From JAUMBM01 sp964441755 (lineage in GTDB: Bacteria; Bacteroidota; Bacteroidia; Chitinophagales; Saprospiraceae), in assembly GCA_964441755.1 (NCBI GenBank), contig CAYTVG010000002.1, positions 310,001 to 374,000 of the forward strand: a stretch of 64,000 nt of DNA, given 5' to 3'. A model generated the notes under the pieces. The model was not told the origin of the DNA. It saw nothing but the letters and a program-made list of their open reading frames with translations, and made no database searches. Positions 9,067-18,699 of this stretch are shown piece by piece. Positions within the stretch are counted from its first letter, which is position 1; each line of letters begins with the position of its first letter. The position numbers were made by a program, and so were the translations under genes.

Positions 9067-9141
9067 GAGCAAAGTCTATGAATTTGCGTGCAAACTACCT
9101 ACAGCTTGCCGCAAAAATTATCTGTGACTAAGGGTTTTTTT

Positions 9142-9149
9142 TACCTTTG
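9142..9149 (+). promoter_or_regulatory. -7 promoter element TACCTTTG of lpxD
   Basis: TACCTTTG lies only four bases before the lpxD ATG at 9154. If transcription starts about seven bases after the element, the mRNA would be leaderless or nearly so. Confidence 0.55.
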
Positions 9150-9153
9150 CCCC

Positions 9154-10176
9154 ATGCAAATAACAGCCAAAGAAGTTGCCAATATTATTGGAGGGAGCCT
9201 CGAAGGAGAACCAGAGGTTCTGATTAGCCGCCCGGCCAAAATTGAGGAGGGTGGGGAAGGTACAATTTGTTTTTTGGGTCATGCCAAGTATGAGCCCTAT
9301 GCATATACAACTACCGCCTCCGCCATCATCGTCGATCGTGCTTTTGTGCCCTCACAGCCGCTGAAGGCAACCCTTATCCGGGTCGACAATGTTCGCGAAG
9401 CTTTTACCGCGCTGCTTCAGCGATTTCAGGCAGCACAAGCCTCACAACGCAGCGGTATTGCTGCCGAAGCGAGTATTGACCCTGCTGCTACGTTGGGTGA
9501 TGGGGTAACAGTCGGACGCTTCAGTGTAGTAGAAAAAGGAGCTGTTGTAGGTCGGGGAAGTATATTGCATGATCAGGTTTACGTTGGCGCCAACGTACGC
9601 TTGGGGGAAGGGGTTGTACTTCATCCGGGCGTGCGCATTCTGCACGACTGTGTCATCGGCGATCGCTGTGTAATCCATGCTAATGCAGTTATTGGTAGTG
9701 ACGGCTTTGGTTTTGTGCCGGATCCGGACACCGGTGTATACCAGAAGGTTCCTCACCTGGGCAATGTTGTCATTGAAGCAGATGTCGAAATAGGCGCCTG
9801 TACAACTATTGACCGGGCGACTATGGGCAGTACATTCATCCGACAGGGGGTTAAGTTGGACAACCTGATACAAGTGGGGCACAATGTTGAAGTGGGCGCC
9901 CATACGGTTATCGCAGCCTTGGCAGGCATTGCAGGAAGTACCCGTATAGGAGCACACTGTCGCATCGGAGGACAAGCGGGCTTTGTTGGGCACATTGAAA
10001 TCGCGGAAGGCGTACAGATACAAGCACAAACGGGTGTCGCTGCCAGCGTTACAGAAAAAGGGAAAATACTCGCCGGAACACCGGGTATGCCCTACAACGA
10101 TTACCTGCGCAGCTATGCAGTATTCAAGCAACTTCCACTCATCTATCGGCATCTTAATAAATGGATTAAGGGATAG
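9154..10176 (+). CDS. lpxD: UDP-3-O-(3-hydroxyacyl)glucosamine N-acyltransferase LpxD
   Basis: 340 residues from ATG 9154. An upstream in-frame TTG at 9088 precedes the promoter element and is not used. LpxD adds the N-linked 3-hydroxyacyl chain from acyl carrier protein to UDP-3-O-acyl-GlcN, the third step of lipid A synthesis. The N-terminal uridine-binding domain (about 1-100) is followed by left-handed beta-helix hexapeptide repeats (about 105-305). The catalytic His lies in [14 protein letters not shown]-terminal helix ends the protein. Other lipid A genes follow. Confidence 0.97.
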   Translation: MQITAKEVANIIGGSLEGEPEVLISRPAKIEEGGEGTICFLGHAKYEPYAYTTTASAIIVDRAFVPSQPLKATLIRVDNVREAFTALLQRFQAAQASQRSGIAAEASIDPAATLGDGVTVGRFSVVEKGAVVGRGSILHDQVYVGANVRLGEGVVLHPGVRILHDCVIGDRCVIHANAVIGSDGFGFVPDPDTGVYQKVPHLGNVVIEADVEIGACTTIDRATMGSTFIRQGVKLDNLIQVGHNVEVGAHTVIAALAGIAGSTRIGAHCRIGGQAGFVGHIEIAEGVQIQAQTGVAASVTEKGKILAGTPGMPYNDYLRSYAVFKQLPLIYRHLNKWIKG

Positions 10177-10280
10177 ATACGAATTTTATACCTGTATCAG
10201 GAATATCCCATATCACCTGCCGTGAAAGGCCTCATTTACACTGCTCATAAGGCGCATCTCCTAATTAACATCCTATTGTT

Positions 10281-10312
10281 TATCTTTGCGTTTATTTTCC
10301 AGCATACCTTTG
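10281..10312 (+). promoter_or_regulatory. two overlapping -7 elements upstream of lpxC-fabZ
   Basis: TATCTTTG (10281-10288) and TACCTTTG (10305-10312) both match TAnnTTTG. The second is nine bases from the lpxC ATG at 10322, and the TTTG of the first (10285-10288) lies 16 bases ahead of it, slightly shorter than the usual -33/-7 spacing. Either could initiate transcription of lpxC-lpxA. Confidence 0.5.
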
Positions 10313-10321
10313 TTTTGGGTT

Positions 10322-11710
10322 ATGAAACAGACAACGATTAATCAGGCAGTATCAATCTCCGGTGTAGGTTTGCATACCGGAAAGCCTGCCACGCTAACCT
10401 TCCAACCGGCACCGGTAGACCATGGATATCGCATTCAACGTATAGATCTGCCTGATCAGCCTATCATTAATGCAGATGTAAGTCGTGTTGTTAACACAGA
10501 ACGCAGCACGACCATTCAAAATGGTCAAGCCAGCGTTAGCACCATAGAACACGTATTGTCGGCTCTTTTTGGCCTTGGGATTGACAATGTCCTGCTGCAG
10601 ATCGACGGTCCCGAGATGCCCATCATGGACGGCAGTGCTGCTCCCTTTGTCGAAATACTTCAGGCTACGGGGATTGCAGAACAGGAAGCAGTCAGAGAGT
10701 ATTTCATTATCGATGAGCCTTTAACCTATCGTGATGAGGTGACCGGTGCGGAACTTACGGCCATGCCGGCAGATGATTTTCAGGTGGTATCCATGATAGA
10801 TTTCAATTCGGCACTGTTGGGGCAGCAGTATGCTATATTATTGGATATCAAGCAATATGCAACAGAAATAGCTCCTTCCAGGACCTTTGTTTTTGTTCAT
10901 GAGCTGGAAACACTTTTTGCCCACAATCTTATCAAGGGCGGGGATTTATCCAATGCTATTGTTATTGCCGACAAGCCTGTGGCACAGGCTACACTTGATG
11001 AACTTGCCGAAAAAATGGGACGCCCCAAAGTGGAGGTCAACGGAGAGGGCATACTCAATACCCTCGATCTGCACTTTCAAAACGAGCCTGCCCGCCATAA
11101 GTTGCTGGATGTGATTGGAGATGTTGCTTTGTTGGGAGCCCCGATTAAGGGGAAGATATTGGCAACCAAACCCGGGCACAAAGCCAATGTGGAATTTACA
11201 AAGATCCTCAAAAAAAGACTATTAGAACAGCGCCGCCTAAGGGGACTACCAAAATATGATCCCGATGCTGAACCTGTGATGGACAGTGTGAAAATCGCGC
11301 AATGGCTGCCACACCGCTACCCATTTTTGTTGGTCGACAAAATTATTGAGTTGTCGAGTCAGCATGTTGTAGGTATGAAAAATCTCACCTTTAATGAAGA
11401 ATTTTTTCAAGGGCATTTTCCCAACAATCCCGTGATGCCAGGGGTACTGCAGATAGAGGCTATGGCACAGACGGGAGGGATACTGGCGCTTTCGGGTGTT
11501 GAAGATCCGGGCAACTGGGACACTTATTTTCTGAAGATTGAAAATGCTAAATTCAAACAGAAGGTGGTTCCGGGGGATACAGTCTTTTTCCGGCTGGAGT
11601 TGATGGCACCCATACGCCGTGGTATTTGTCAGATGCGCGCTGTTGCTTTTGTGGGTACGCGCATCGTTTCAGAAGCCGAGCTGACTGCTCAGATCGTCAA
11701 GCGCTCATAA
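10322..11710 (+). CDS. lpxC-fabZ: bifunctional LpxC deacetylase / FabZ 3-hydroxyacyl-ACP dehydratase
   Basis: 462 residues from ATG 10322. A TTG 36 bases upstream lies inside the promoter element and is not used. The N-terminal part (about 1-300) is LpxC, the zinc-dependent deacetylase and committed step of lipid A synthesis: GVGLHTG, the zinc-binding STIEHVLSALFGLGIDN, and the C-terminal KGGDLSNAIV and RHKLLDVIGD motifs. The C-terminal part (about 315-462) is FabZ, the hotdog dehydratase of fatty-acid elongation: LPHRYPFLLVDK with catalytic His, and GHFPNNPVMPGVLQIEAMAQ with catalytic Glu. This fusion is typical of Bacteroidota. The stop is one base from lpxA. Confidence 0.97.
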   Translation: MKQTTINQAVSISGVGLHTGKPATLTFQPAPVDHGYRIQRIDLPDQPIINADVSRVVNTERSTTIQNGQASVSTIEHVLSALFGLGIDNVLLQIDGPEMPIMDGSAAPFVEILQATGIAEQEAVREYFIIDEPLTYRDEVTGAELTAMPADDFQVVSMIDFNSALLGQQYAILLDIKQYATEIAPSRTFVFVHELETLFAHNLIKGGDLSNAIVIADKPVAQATLDELAEKMGRPKVEVNGEGILNTLDLHFQNEPARHKLLDVIGDVALLGAPIKGKILATKPGHKANVEFTKILKKRLLEQRRLRGLPKYDPDAEPVMDSVKIAQWLPHRYPFLLVDKIIELSSQHVVGMKNLTFNEEFFQGHFPNNPVMPGVLQIEAMAQTGGILALSGVEDPGNWDTYFLKIENAKFKQKVVPGDTVFFRLELMAPIRRGICQMRAVAFVGTRIVSEAELTAQIVKRS

Positions 11711-11711
11711 C

Positions 11712-12527
11712 ATGAATACAAATCGTTCATTGCAGGCGGTTGATCCGTCGGCTAAAATAGGTAATAATGTTGTTATCAGTCCTTTCAGTTTCATTGATAA
11801 AGACGTCGAAATTGGCGATAACTGTTGGATAGGCCCTCACGTCACTATTTTTAGCGGGGCCAGGATTGGTAGCAATGTGCAAATTTTTCCAGGGGCAGTG
11901 ATTTCTGCGATTCCGCAGGATCTCAAGTTTCAGGGTGAATATACGACAACAATAATTGGTGATAATACCATTGTGCGTGAGCATGTTACTATCAACAGAG
12001 GAACAGCGCAGGCCAATACTACCCGGGTAGGCAGCAACTGCCTCCTTATGGCGTATGTACATGTAGCCCACGACTGCCTGTTGGGCAATAATATTATCCT
12101 TGCCAATAATGTAAATCTGGCTGGTCACGTGCTCATTGATGATTGGGCAATTATTGAGGGTCAGGTAGGCGTACAGCAGTTTACGCGCATAGGAGCGCAC
12201 AGTTTTGTTGCCGGTGGGTCTTTGGTAAGAAAAGACGTACCTCCTTTCGTACGGGCTGCGCGTGAGCCACTCACATATATCGGCGTAAACGTCGTCGGGC
12301 TGCGCCGTCGCGACTTTAGCGCAGAGCAAATCAACCATATTCACGACCTGTACCGTGTGATTTTTCAGAAGGGCTACTCGCTCTCCAGAGCGATCGAGTT
12401 AATTGATGAGATGAGCGTACAGTCTGAGGAGACGGATACCATCATGTCTTTCATTAGGGACTCCAAAGGGGGAATTATTCGTGGATTTCAAAGCAATGCC
12501 AATGGTGCCAACGGGCATGAAGATTGA
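11712..12527 (+). CDS. lpxA: acyl-ACP--UDP-N-acetylglucosamine O-acyltransferase LpxA
   Basis: 271 residues, close to the family's usual length. It transfers a 3-hydroxyacyl chain from ACP to the 3-OH of UDP-GlcNAc, the first step of lipid A synthesis. The left-handed beta-helix of hexapeptide repeats covers about residues 8-190; the catalytic His is in LMAYVHVAHDCLLGNN. The helical C-terminal domain follows (about 195-265). ATG 11712 lies one base after the lpxC-fabZ stop and its 3' end overlaps the start of the next gene, so the genes are probably one operon. Confidence 0.97.
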   Translation: MNTNRSLQAVDPSAKIGNNVVISPFSFIDKDVEIGDNCWIGPHVTIFSGARIGSNVQIFPGAVISAIPQDLKFQGEYTTTIIGDNTIVREHVTINRGTAQANTTRVGSNCLLMAYVHVAHDCLLGNNIILANNVNLAGHVLIDDWAIIEGQVGVQQFTRIGAHSFVAGGSLVRKDVPPFVRAAREPLTYIGVNVVGLRRRDFSAEQINHIHDLYRVIFQKGYSLSRAIELIDEMSVQSEETDTIMSFIRDSKGGIIRGFQSNANGANGHED

Positions 12528-13134
12528 ACTCGAGCGCGTTGGTAAGCGCTACCTGCATGAATGGATTTATCGCAAGGTATCATATTCTTTTTCGGATGAC
12601 AATCGCTATGCCATTACCGGGGCCAACGGTTCCGGCAAGTCGACTTTCTTACGCTTGCTTTCAGGGCATTTGAGTCCCAGCAAGGGGCGTGTGAGCTACT
12701 CCCTTGGCGGCAGTCCACTATCCGTCGACCAGGTGTACCGGCATATCACTTTCGCAGCGCCTTATATTGAACTCATTGAGGAATTCACCCTGCTTGAAGC
12801 GGTTACTTTTCAACAGCGCTTCAAGCCTTTCCGCAACGGCATTACGCCCCAACAGGCTATTGAACGCATGGCTTTGACACAGGCTTTACACAAGCCCGTA
12901 AAACATTTTTCCAGTGGCATGAAGCAACGATTAAAGCTTGGCCTGTCGCTGATGAGCGACAGTCAACTGGTGTTGCTGGACGAACCCACTACCAATTTAG
13001 ATACGAAGGGTGTTGAATGGTATCTGCAGTTGGTAGATGAGTATGCATCTCAAAGACTACTGATCGTTGCTTCTAATGTTGTGGTAGACTACCAGTTTTG
13101 CAATAACCACCTTTCCATGGCCGATTTCAAATAG
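12517..13134 (+). CDS. small orphan ABC transporter ATP-binding protein
   Basis: 205 residues from ATG 12517, overlapping the lpxA stop by 11 bases. It has Walker A GANGSGKST, signature FSSGMKQRLKL, and Walker B LVLLDEPTTNLD. The switch-histidine position after Walker B reads VASNVVVDYQF, with Asn where His is normal. No permease gene is adjacent. Its coupling to the lipid A genes suggests an envelope role, such as a subunit of a lipid or lipoprotein exporter assembled with a distant permease, but this is inference. The lack of the H-loop His may mean slow hydrolysis or a family trait. Confidence 0.85.
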   Translation: MKIELERVGKRYLHEWIYRKVSYSFSDDNRYAITGANGSGKSTFLRLLSGHLSPSKGRVSYSLGGSPLSVDQVYRHITFAAPYIELIEEFTLLEAVTFQQRFKPFRNGITPQQAIERMALTQALHKPVKHFSSGMKQRLKLGLSLMSDSQLVLLDEPTTNLDTKGVEWYLQLVDEYASQRLLIVASNVVVDYQFCNNHLSMADFK

Positions 13135-13350
13135 AGCTTCAAGGACGTATTCGTAGTTTATTAACCGAGCAGAAAAACAGTTGATTTTCACACATCTTTA
13201 CCTTGGTTGCCTGTGCTCCTCACAGAAGGTATACCTGCACTAAAATATCATTCCTTTTACGGTTGGTACAAGGTTGCGGACAGGCTCCGGGTTCATTCCC
13301 CCTTCCTCCGAATTGATGCTCTCGCAAGCACAAAATGTGTAATAAAGGGT

Positions 13351-13358
13351 TATATTTG
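13351..13358 (+). promoter_or_regulatory. -7 promoter element TATATTTG of the acyl-CoA dehydrogenase gene
   Basis: TATATTTG lies 18 bases before the ATG at 13377 and downstream of the alternative in-frame start at 13335, which supports the shorter protein. Confidence 0.55.
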
Positions 13359-13376
13359 TATAAAAACCGGCTATAC

Positions 13377-15161
13377 ATGGAATACCCCTACATAAGTCTC
13401 CGCAATCTCCGCTTTCTTCTTCACGAGGTCTTTTCATCAGCCTCACTGCAAAAGTATGAGCGCTACGCTGACTATGATCCTGCATCAATAGATATGGCAC
13501 TGGATGCTGCTCAACAGCTGGCAGACCAGTATCTTTTTCCCGCTTACGCGGAAATGGACCGACAGAAAGTGCGCATTGACAATGGGGTTGTCCGGGTACA
13601 TCCTGCAGTAGGTGAGGGGATTCGTGCTTTGGCGGAAGGCGGCTGGATTGCAGCACCGGATGATTATGCACAGGGAGGACAGCAGATGCCATGGCTGGTG
13701 CTCAATGCAGCATTGTCCGTTTTTTATGCTGCCAATGCCAATCTGGCATCGCACGCCTTTTTGACACAAGGGGCAGCCAATCTGATACGCACTTTTGGTA
13801 GCGAAGCCTTGCAGGAACGCTACGTTCCGCTCATGTACAGCGGACAGTGGCAGGGCACTATGGCGCTGACAGAACCACAGGCGGGCAGTTCGCTCTCCGA
13901 TATCACAACTACTGCACAGGCAGATCCGGCAGGACACTATCTGTTGAGAGGGCAAAAAGTATACATATCAGGAGGTGATCACGACGGCGTAGACAATGTG
14001 GTTCATTTGTTGCTGGCCAGAATTGCGGGCGCCCCTGCGGGCGCCAAAGGAATTTCGTTGTTTGTCGTTCCGAAAAAAAGAATCAGTGCAGCGGGTACGC
14101 TGGAGGATAATGACGTGCTCACAGCCGGTTTGTTTGGTAAAATGGGACAGAAAGGCTACGTAGCTGCCCATCTCATGTTGGGGGAGAATGCCAATTGCCA
14201 TGGTTACTTGGTAGGCGAGCCACACAAAGGATTGGCCTATATGTTTCAAATGATGAATGAAGCGAGAGTTGCAACTGGTTTGATGGCGGCAGCGACCGCC
14301 TCAGCAGCCTATTATGCCAGCCTGCAGTATGCGCGCGAACGCCCGCAGGGGCGTCATCCTTCTAACAAGGACGTAAGCCTACCTCAGTTGCCAATCATTG
14401 AACATGCGGACGTCAGGCGCATGCTGTTGCAGCAAAAAGCTATCGTTGAAGGGAGTTTGTCCCTGCTGATGCAATGCAGCTACTATGCAGACACAAGTAA
14501 ATGTGCAGATGGGGATGAGGCAGCAGATGCGCACCTGTTATTGGAACTATTAACGCCCGTGGCGAAGAGTTTTCCGGCGGAGTACGGGATATCTGCTGTG
14601 AGTGCCGGCATGCAGGTTTTAGGGGGTGCAGGTTATACTGACGATTATCCGCTGGAGCAGTATTACCGTGATATTCGCATCAATGCTATTTACGAAGGTA
14701 CAACTACTATTCACGGGATTGACCTGTTGGGCAGAAAAGTGCTGCTCAGCAACGGTCGGGCCATGCAGTTGCTACAGGCTGAAGTAGCTGAAACGATGAC
14801 CAATGCCGGGAAATATCCTCAACTGCTGCCACAGCTCAATCTTTTTTCTGAAGCCCTGAAGGCATACCAGTCCATGTTTACCCACCTTCTGAAGCTTGCT
14901 CATACGGCAAGTCCGGAGCGCTATCTGGCAAATGCTACCTTACATTTGGAGTGTTTTTCACTGGTAGTCATTGGGTGGCAGTGGCTCAAGCAGGCGGTAG
15001 TGGCTGTCAAAGAGCCAGCCGCTGATCATTTTTACAAGAGCAAGCTGCATACGGCTGCTTATTTTATGCAATACGAACTACCCAAAGTACATGCCCTTTG
15101 TTTGACAATCACCGAGGATAATAATCTTCTGTTAGATACTCCCGGAGAGTTATTGGTATAG
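13377..15161 (+). CDS. acyl-CoA dehydrogenase family protein
   Basis: 594 residues, longer than classical acyl-CoA dehydrogenases (about 380) because of a C-terminal extension. Such flavoproteins oxidise acyl-CoA to 2-enoyl-CoA and pass electrons to ETF. N-terminal helices (about 1-150) precede the beta-domain with TMALTEPQAGSSLSDI, the FAD/substrate region. The C-terminal helical domain carries MNEARVATGLMAA and the catalytic Glu in INAIYEGTTTIHG. The extra C-terminus (about 455-594) resembles the long-chain FadE-like subgroup. The gene begins at the ATG after the TATATTTG element. A metallo-hydrolase follows at 40 bases, possibly in the same transcript. Confidence 0.9.
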   Translation: MEYPYISLRNLRFLLHEVFSSASLQKYERYADYDPASIDMALDAAQQLADQYLFPAYAEMDRQKVRIDNGVVRVHPAVGEGIRALAEGGWIAAPDDYAQGGQQMPWLVLNAALSVFYAANANLASHAFLTQGAANLIRTFGSEALQERYVPLMYSGQWQGTMALTEPQAGSSLSDITTTAQADPAGHYLLRGQKVYISGGDHDGVDNVVHLLLARIAGAPAGAKGISLFVVPKKRISAAGTLEDNDVLTAGLFGKMGQKGYVAAHLMLGENANCHGYLVGEPHKGLAYMFQMMNEARVATGLMAAATASAAYYASLQYARERPQGRHPSNKDVSLPQLPIIEHADVRRMLLQQKAIVEGSLSLLMQCSYYADTSKCADGDEAADAHLLLELLTPVAKSFPAEYGISAVSAGMQVLGGAGYTDDYPLEQYYRDIRINAIYEGTTTIHGIDLLGRKVLLSNGRAMQLLQAEVAETMTNAGKYPQLLPQLNLFSEALKAYQSMFTHLLKLAHTASPERYLANATLHLECFSLVVIGWQWLKQAVVAVKEPAADHFYKSKLHTAAYFMQYELPKVHALCLTITEDNNLLLDTPGELLV

Positions 15162-15201
15162 GGCAGTCGGGTGGTTGTATAAAAAGCTCAAAAAAATTGA
15201 G

Positions 15202-16086
15202 ATGAAAGTTATTGATCTGAATTTTCTGGATCTTAGTTCAGCTGTTGCTGCTTTCCTGCTGCAGAGCAGTGAGGGTCCTGTATTGGTTGAGACAGGGCCT
15301 CATTCTACGCTGCCGCAACTGCTTGCATCTGTAGAGCAGGCAGGCTATCGGGCCGAAGATATACGGCATGTGCTACTGACGCATATTCACCTCGACCATG
15401 CAGGCGCTGCCTGGTGGTTTGCGCAGCAAGGAGCCACGGTTTATGTACACCCCAAAGGGTTACCTCACTTAATGGATCCGACCAAACTAATGGCTTCGGC
15501 GAGAATGATTTACCAAGATCAGATGGACAAATTGTGGGGGGAAATGCATCCCATCGATGCTGATCGGTTGCAGCAGGTTGAAGATGATGAGGAACTGATA
15601 TTAGGGGATATCCGGGTCGTTGCAAGACATACACCCGGGCATGCAGTACACCACATAGCCTGGCAGTGGGAAGACTACCTGTTCACGGGGGATGTCGCCG
15701 GTGTGAAAATTGGTAATGGACCCGTTATGCCACCTTGTCCGCCGCCCGATATTCACCTGGCCGACTGGATGAAGTCAATAGATCGAATGCGGAAGCTGCC
15801 GGCGCAAAAATTGTACCTCACGCACTTTGGGTTAGTAACAGATAAAGATCAGCATCTTGACGAATTGTCGGTACGGCTGAATGCCTGGGCGGAGTGGATG
15901 AAGCCCCATTACCTGTCGGGTGCCGCTGTAGAGGTGATTACCCCCGCTTTTCAGGCATACGTACGTGAAGACCTTGAATCGCACGGATTGGATGAGCAGG
16001 CCATCAACCGTTACGAGGCAGCTAATCCCGCCTGGATGAGCGTTGCCGGTTTGCTGCGTTATTGGAAAAAAACACTTGCGGTTTAG
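15202..16086 (+). CDS. metallo-beta-lactamase-fold hydrolase
   Basis: 294 residues from ATG 15202; a TTG start at 15175 is possible but less likely. The zinc-binding motif LTHIHLDHAG (HxHxDH) is complete. A further His (HTPGHAVHH), an Asp (LFTGDVAG) and a final His (YLTHFG) fill out the dinuclear metal site. It is a cytoplasmic hydrolase of the glyoxalase II/ribonuclease Z-like type with unassigned substrate. It follows the acyl-CoA dehydrogenase, so a thioester or acyl-derived substrate is conceivable (inference). A C-terminal helical tail (about 240-294) is unlike minimal family members. Confidence 0.85.
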   Translation: MKVIDLNFLDLSSAVAAFLLQSSEGPVLVETGPHSTLPQLLASVEQAGYRAEDIRHVLLTHIHLDHAGAAWWFAQQGATVYVHPKGLPHLMDPTKLMASARMIYQDQMDKLWGEMHPIDADRLQQVEDDEELILGDIRVVARHTPGHAVHHIAWQWEDYLFTGDVAGVKIGNGPVMPPCPPPDIHLADWMKSIDRMRKLPAQKLYLTHFGLVTDKDQHLDELSVRLNAWAEWMKPHYLSGAAVEVITPAFQAYVREDLESHGLDEQAINRYEAANPAWMSVAGLLRYWKKTLAV

Positions 16087-16249
16087 TCTGTGTTCGGGAT
16101 CTGTCTACAAGAAGCAAGGTGGTTATTGTTCCCGGATTTTCATCTTGTTTTCAGTCCGGACAGCAGCAGCTGTGTTTCTTTGAAAAAGTAAGTATGTTCA
16201 ATAGTATTCTGGATTAAAAAGGCAGGAGGCACCGAATGCTATTGACGTA

Positions 16250-18334
16250 CTACCAGGGCTTAGGATACTGAATTCGCTCGTGGTGAATGCTGCGCAATAT
16301 CTGGCGGAATACGATTTTACATTCTTGCAGTTCGCGGAAACTAAGCTGCGAATCTTCCAGCTGTTTGAGATGCAGTTTACCATCGATGATGGAGTCAACC
16401 AGCTTGTCGATTTCATCGCCTGTAGGATATTGCAAACTTTTACAGGAGGCCTCCAGCGAGTCAGCCAGCATCAGGATTGTTTCCTCTTTGGTAGTCGGAC
16501 GGGGGCCGGGATAGCGGAACAGATTTTCATCAATATCTGCCTGCTCATTTTCGCTCAGGTAGCTTCTGTAGAAATATTCCACTCTTGTAGTACCATGGTG
16601 AGTACGTATAAAGTCGATAATAAGCTGAGGGAGGTGATGCTTTTTGGCCAGCTGTACCCCTTCCTCTACATGCCCAATGATGATGCGAGCACTGTCGAGC
16701 TTTGAAATTTCTTTATGTGGATTAACACCCGATTGGTTTTCAATAAAAAACAGCGGGTTTGATTTTTTTCCAATATCATGGTATAAAGCACCTACCCTTA
16801 CGGTGAGTTCATCGGCACCAATGCGTCGAGCAGCTGCTTCTGCCAAGTGGGCAACCTGCAGGGAGTGTTGCATAGTGCCGGGCGCTCGCAGGGCGAGCTC
16901 GCGGAGCAGGGGCTGATTCATGTCGGCCAGTTCCACCAGTGTCATAGGCGATGTGAAGCCGAACATACGCTCTAACAGCGGTATGAGCGGATAAGCCGAT
17001 AGCGTAAGGAATACATTGAGTCCGATAGCTGTTATGGAACTGGCAGTAAGCTCGCTCAGATTACCTTCCTGTATGAGCGACAAACCCGTCAGGCCGACGA
17101 GGTAGCTGAGAAAAATAAATAAGTGGGAGTAGAAAAAGCGTGACCAGTTGCGCGTATCCACTTTTGCCAGCAGTACAACGATGCCGGCCATAAGCTGAAG
17201 GAAAATAAAATTATAGCCTAGACTGGACAAAAATCCTGCGATAAGTACGACCATCAGGTGTGTAAAGAGCGCAAGCCGGTCTGTGAAAAAGGTTTTTACG
17301 ATGATGGGCACAATACAGAAAGGAATGATATTGACTGTGAGTATGTCAATATTTTCGACTACATATACCAGATAGCTGTATAATACGAGCCACATCATGA
17401 TAAACAGCAGCCGGTTGAAGCGATTATAAATCAACCGGGCAAAGGTCTTCAGATAGACAGTAAAAGTGACAACGAGCAGAGAAATGAGAAGTAAATATCC
17501 GGCGAGAACGCTGTAAAACTTCCAGCCGCCTTTTTGGCGTTCAAACTCCAGTCGGAAGGATTCCAGTCTTTGGTAAACCTCTTTGGTAACCAAAGAACCT
17601 TTGGCTACGATCAGCTCCCCTTGTTTGATAAGTCCCTTGCGTTCGGTAATTCCGGCCACAGCTTCCTCTTGCATTTGTCGGGTGATGCTGTCGTCGTAAA
17701 AAAGGTTGGGCTGTAAATGTTCCTCCAACAGCGGCAGTAAAAAATCAGTATGGGCTAACCTCACAAAGGGCAGTGTATCGCCTAATGTACGCCTTGCGGT
17801 GGCGGGATCCGAAAGATTTTCCAGTGTATACTCTCGGAGGGTATTGCCGTTGACAACAGCAATGACAAAGGCGGGTCCCTGCTGTTGATGACCCTCCTCC
17901 AGCTGAATGATGCCACGCTGGTACTGACGCCGCAGGTAGTTTTCACCATAGTTGATATAAGGAGCAGGATCACGCATGAGATCTGCGAAGGGATTGTAAG
18001 GATCCCGGCTGACAGACTCCAGTTGGGCAAAAAAATCCTTCTTGAAGCGGTCAATCTGATCTCGTACAACAGATTGGTCTATGACGTATACGGGGCTTAT
18101 TGTACTGATTACCTCTTGGCGCTCGCGTGCCAGCTCTTCTTTGCTCTTCATGAGCGAAAAGTCGAAGGGGGCGTGCAGATTTTTGTAAGCCCAGGGCTGT
18201 CCGGGCTCAAAGGCGTATCTGAAGCGTAGATGTGCAGGCGCAAGCAGGCTGATCAGTATAACTACACTGATGATCAGCAAAGTATTGGCAAACTCATGAA
18301 AATGTGTGCGCTTGAAAAGTTGCGACCAGTCCAT
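16250..18334 (-). CDS. PgpH-like 7TM receptor with intracellular HD phosphodiesterase domain
   Basis: 694 residues from ATG 18334. Longer versions starting upstream would read through the promoter element. One N-terminal membrane segment (about 15-37) precedes an extracytoplasmic 7TMR-HDED-type domain (about 40-280). A bundle of seven membrane helices (about 280-470) and a cytoplasmic HD domain follow, with AAARRIGADEL and the metal-binding YHDIGKK motif. Homologues hydrolyse cyclic di-AMP, so this protein probably controls a nucleotide second messenger in response to an external signal. The His/Asp pairs look intact. It stands alone, convergent with the metallo-hydrolase gene. Confidence 0.9.
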   Translation of the reverse strand: MDWSQLFKRTHFHEFANTLLIISVVILISLLAPAHLRFRYAFEPGQPWAYKNLHAPFDFSLMKSKEELARERQEVISTISPVYVIDQSVVRDQIDRFKKDFFAQLESVSRDPYNPFADLMRDPAPYINYGENYLRRQYQRGIIQLEEGHQQQGPAFVIAVVNGNTLREYTLENLSDPATARRTLGDTLPFVRLAHTDFLLPLLEEHLQPNLFYDDSITRQMQEEAVAGITERKGLIKQGELIVAKGSLVTKEVYQRLESFRLEFERQKGGWKFYSVLAGYLLLISLLVVTFTVYLKTFARLIYNRFNRLLFIMMWLVLYSYLVYVVENIDILTVNIIPFCIVPIIVKTFFTDRLALFTHLMVVLIAGFLSSLGYNFIFLQLMAGIVVLLAKVDTRNWSRFFYSHLFIFLSYLVGLTGLSLIQEGNLSELTASSITAIGLNVFLTLSAYPLIPLLERMFGFTSPMTLVELADMNQPLLRELALRAPGTMQHSLQVAHLAEAAARRIGADELTVRVGALYHDIGKKSNPLFFIENQSGVNPHKEISKLDSARIIIGHVEEGVQLAKKHHLPQLIIDFIRTHHGTTRVEYFYRSYLSENEQADIDENLFRYPGPRPTTKEETILMLADSLEASCKSLQYPTGDEIDKLVDSIIDGKLHLKQLEDSQLSFRELQECKIVFRQILRSIHHERIQYPKPW

Positions 18335-18338
18335 ACTG

Positions 18339-18346
18339 CAAATATA
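18339..18346 (-). promoter_or_regulatory. -7 promoter element TATATTTG of the PgpH-like gene
   Basis: The minus strand reads TATATTTG followed by only four bases before the ATG at 18334, as at lpxD. This implies a leaderless or near-leaderless mRNA and fixes the start codon. Confidence 0.6.
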
Positions 18347-18699
18347 GGGAATGGCTATGAATGTGTTATGAATTTTATGTGTGCCGTAATCTGTGGATCT
18401 GTTTGGGACTTGTAGCCCAAGCCAAGAGCAAGCTGCTTCAGAGCGTGTTGGGGGGAGCTCACCGAGTCCGATTCGGCTCATTCCACCGCGAATTTTCACT
18501 TTTTTTCAATTATAAGGAACCAACTATACTCCTTCTAAGATGTAGGAATACTCGAAAAAAACCTTCGTTATTGCCGTCGGCAGGAGTTTCCGAACACGTT
18601 CTGGCGGGGTTTTTTTGTCAGAGGGTCACAGATGGTGTCAACTGCCCGAAGAGGTGGGAAACCGTTGGTAAAATTCTCTTCGGGCCGGGTAAACATTCA
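18347..18699. other. 353-base intergenic region with one inverted repeat
   Basis: This spacer between the PgpH-like start and the photolyase stop holds no supported gene. A perfect 10-bp inverted repeat (GCCCGAAGAG 18644-18653 with 18676-18685, 22-base loop) lies just downstream of the photolyase stop and may be part of its transcript end, although no T-run follows. Nothing else recognisable. Confidence 0.5.
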
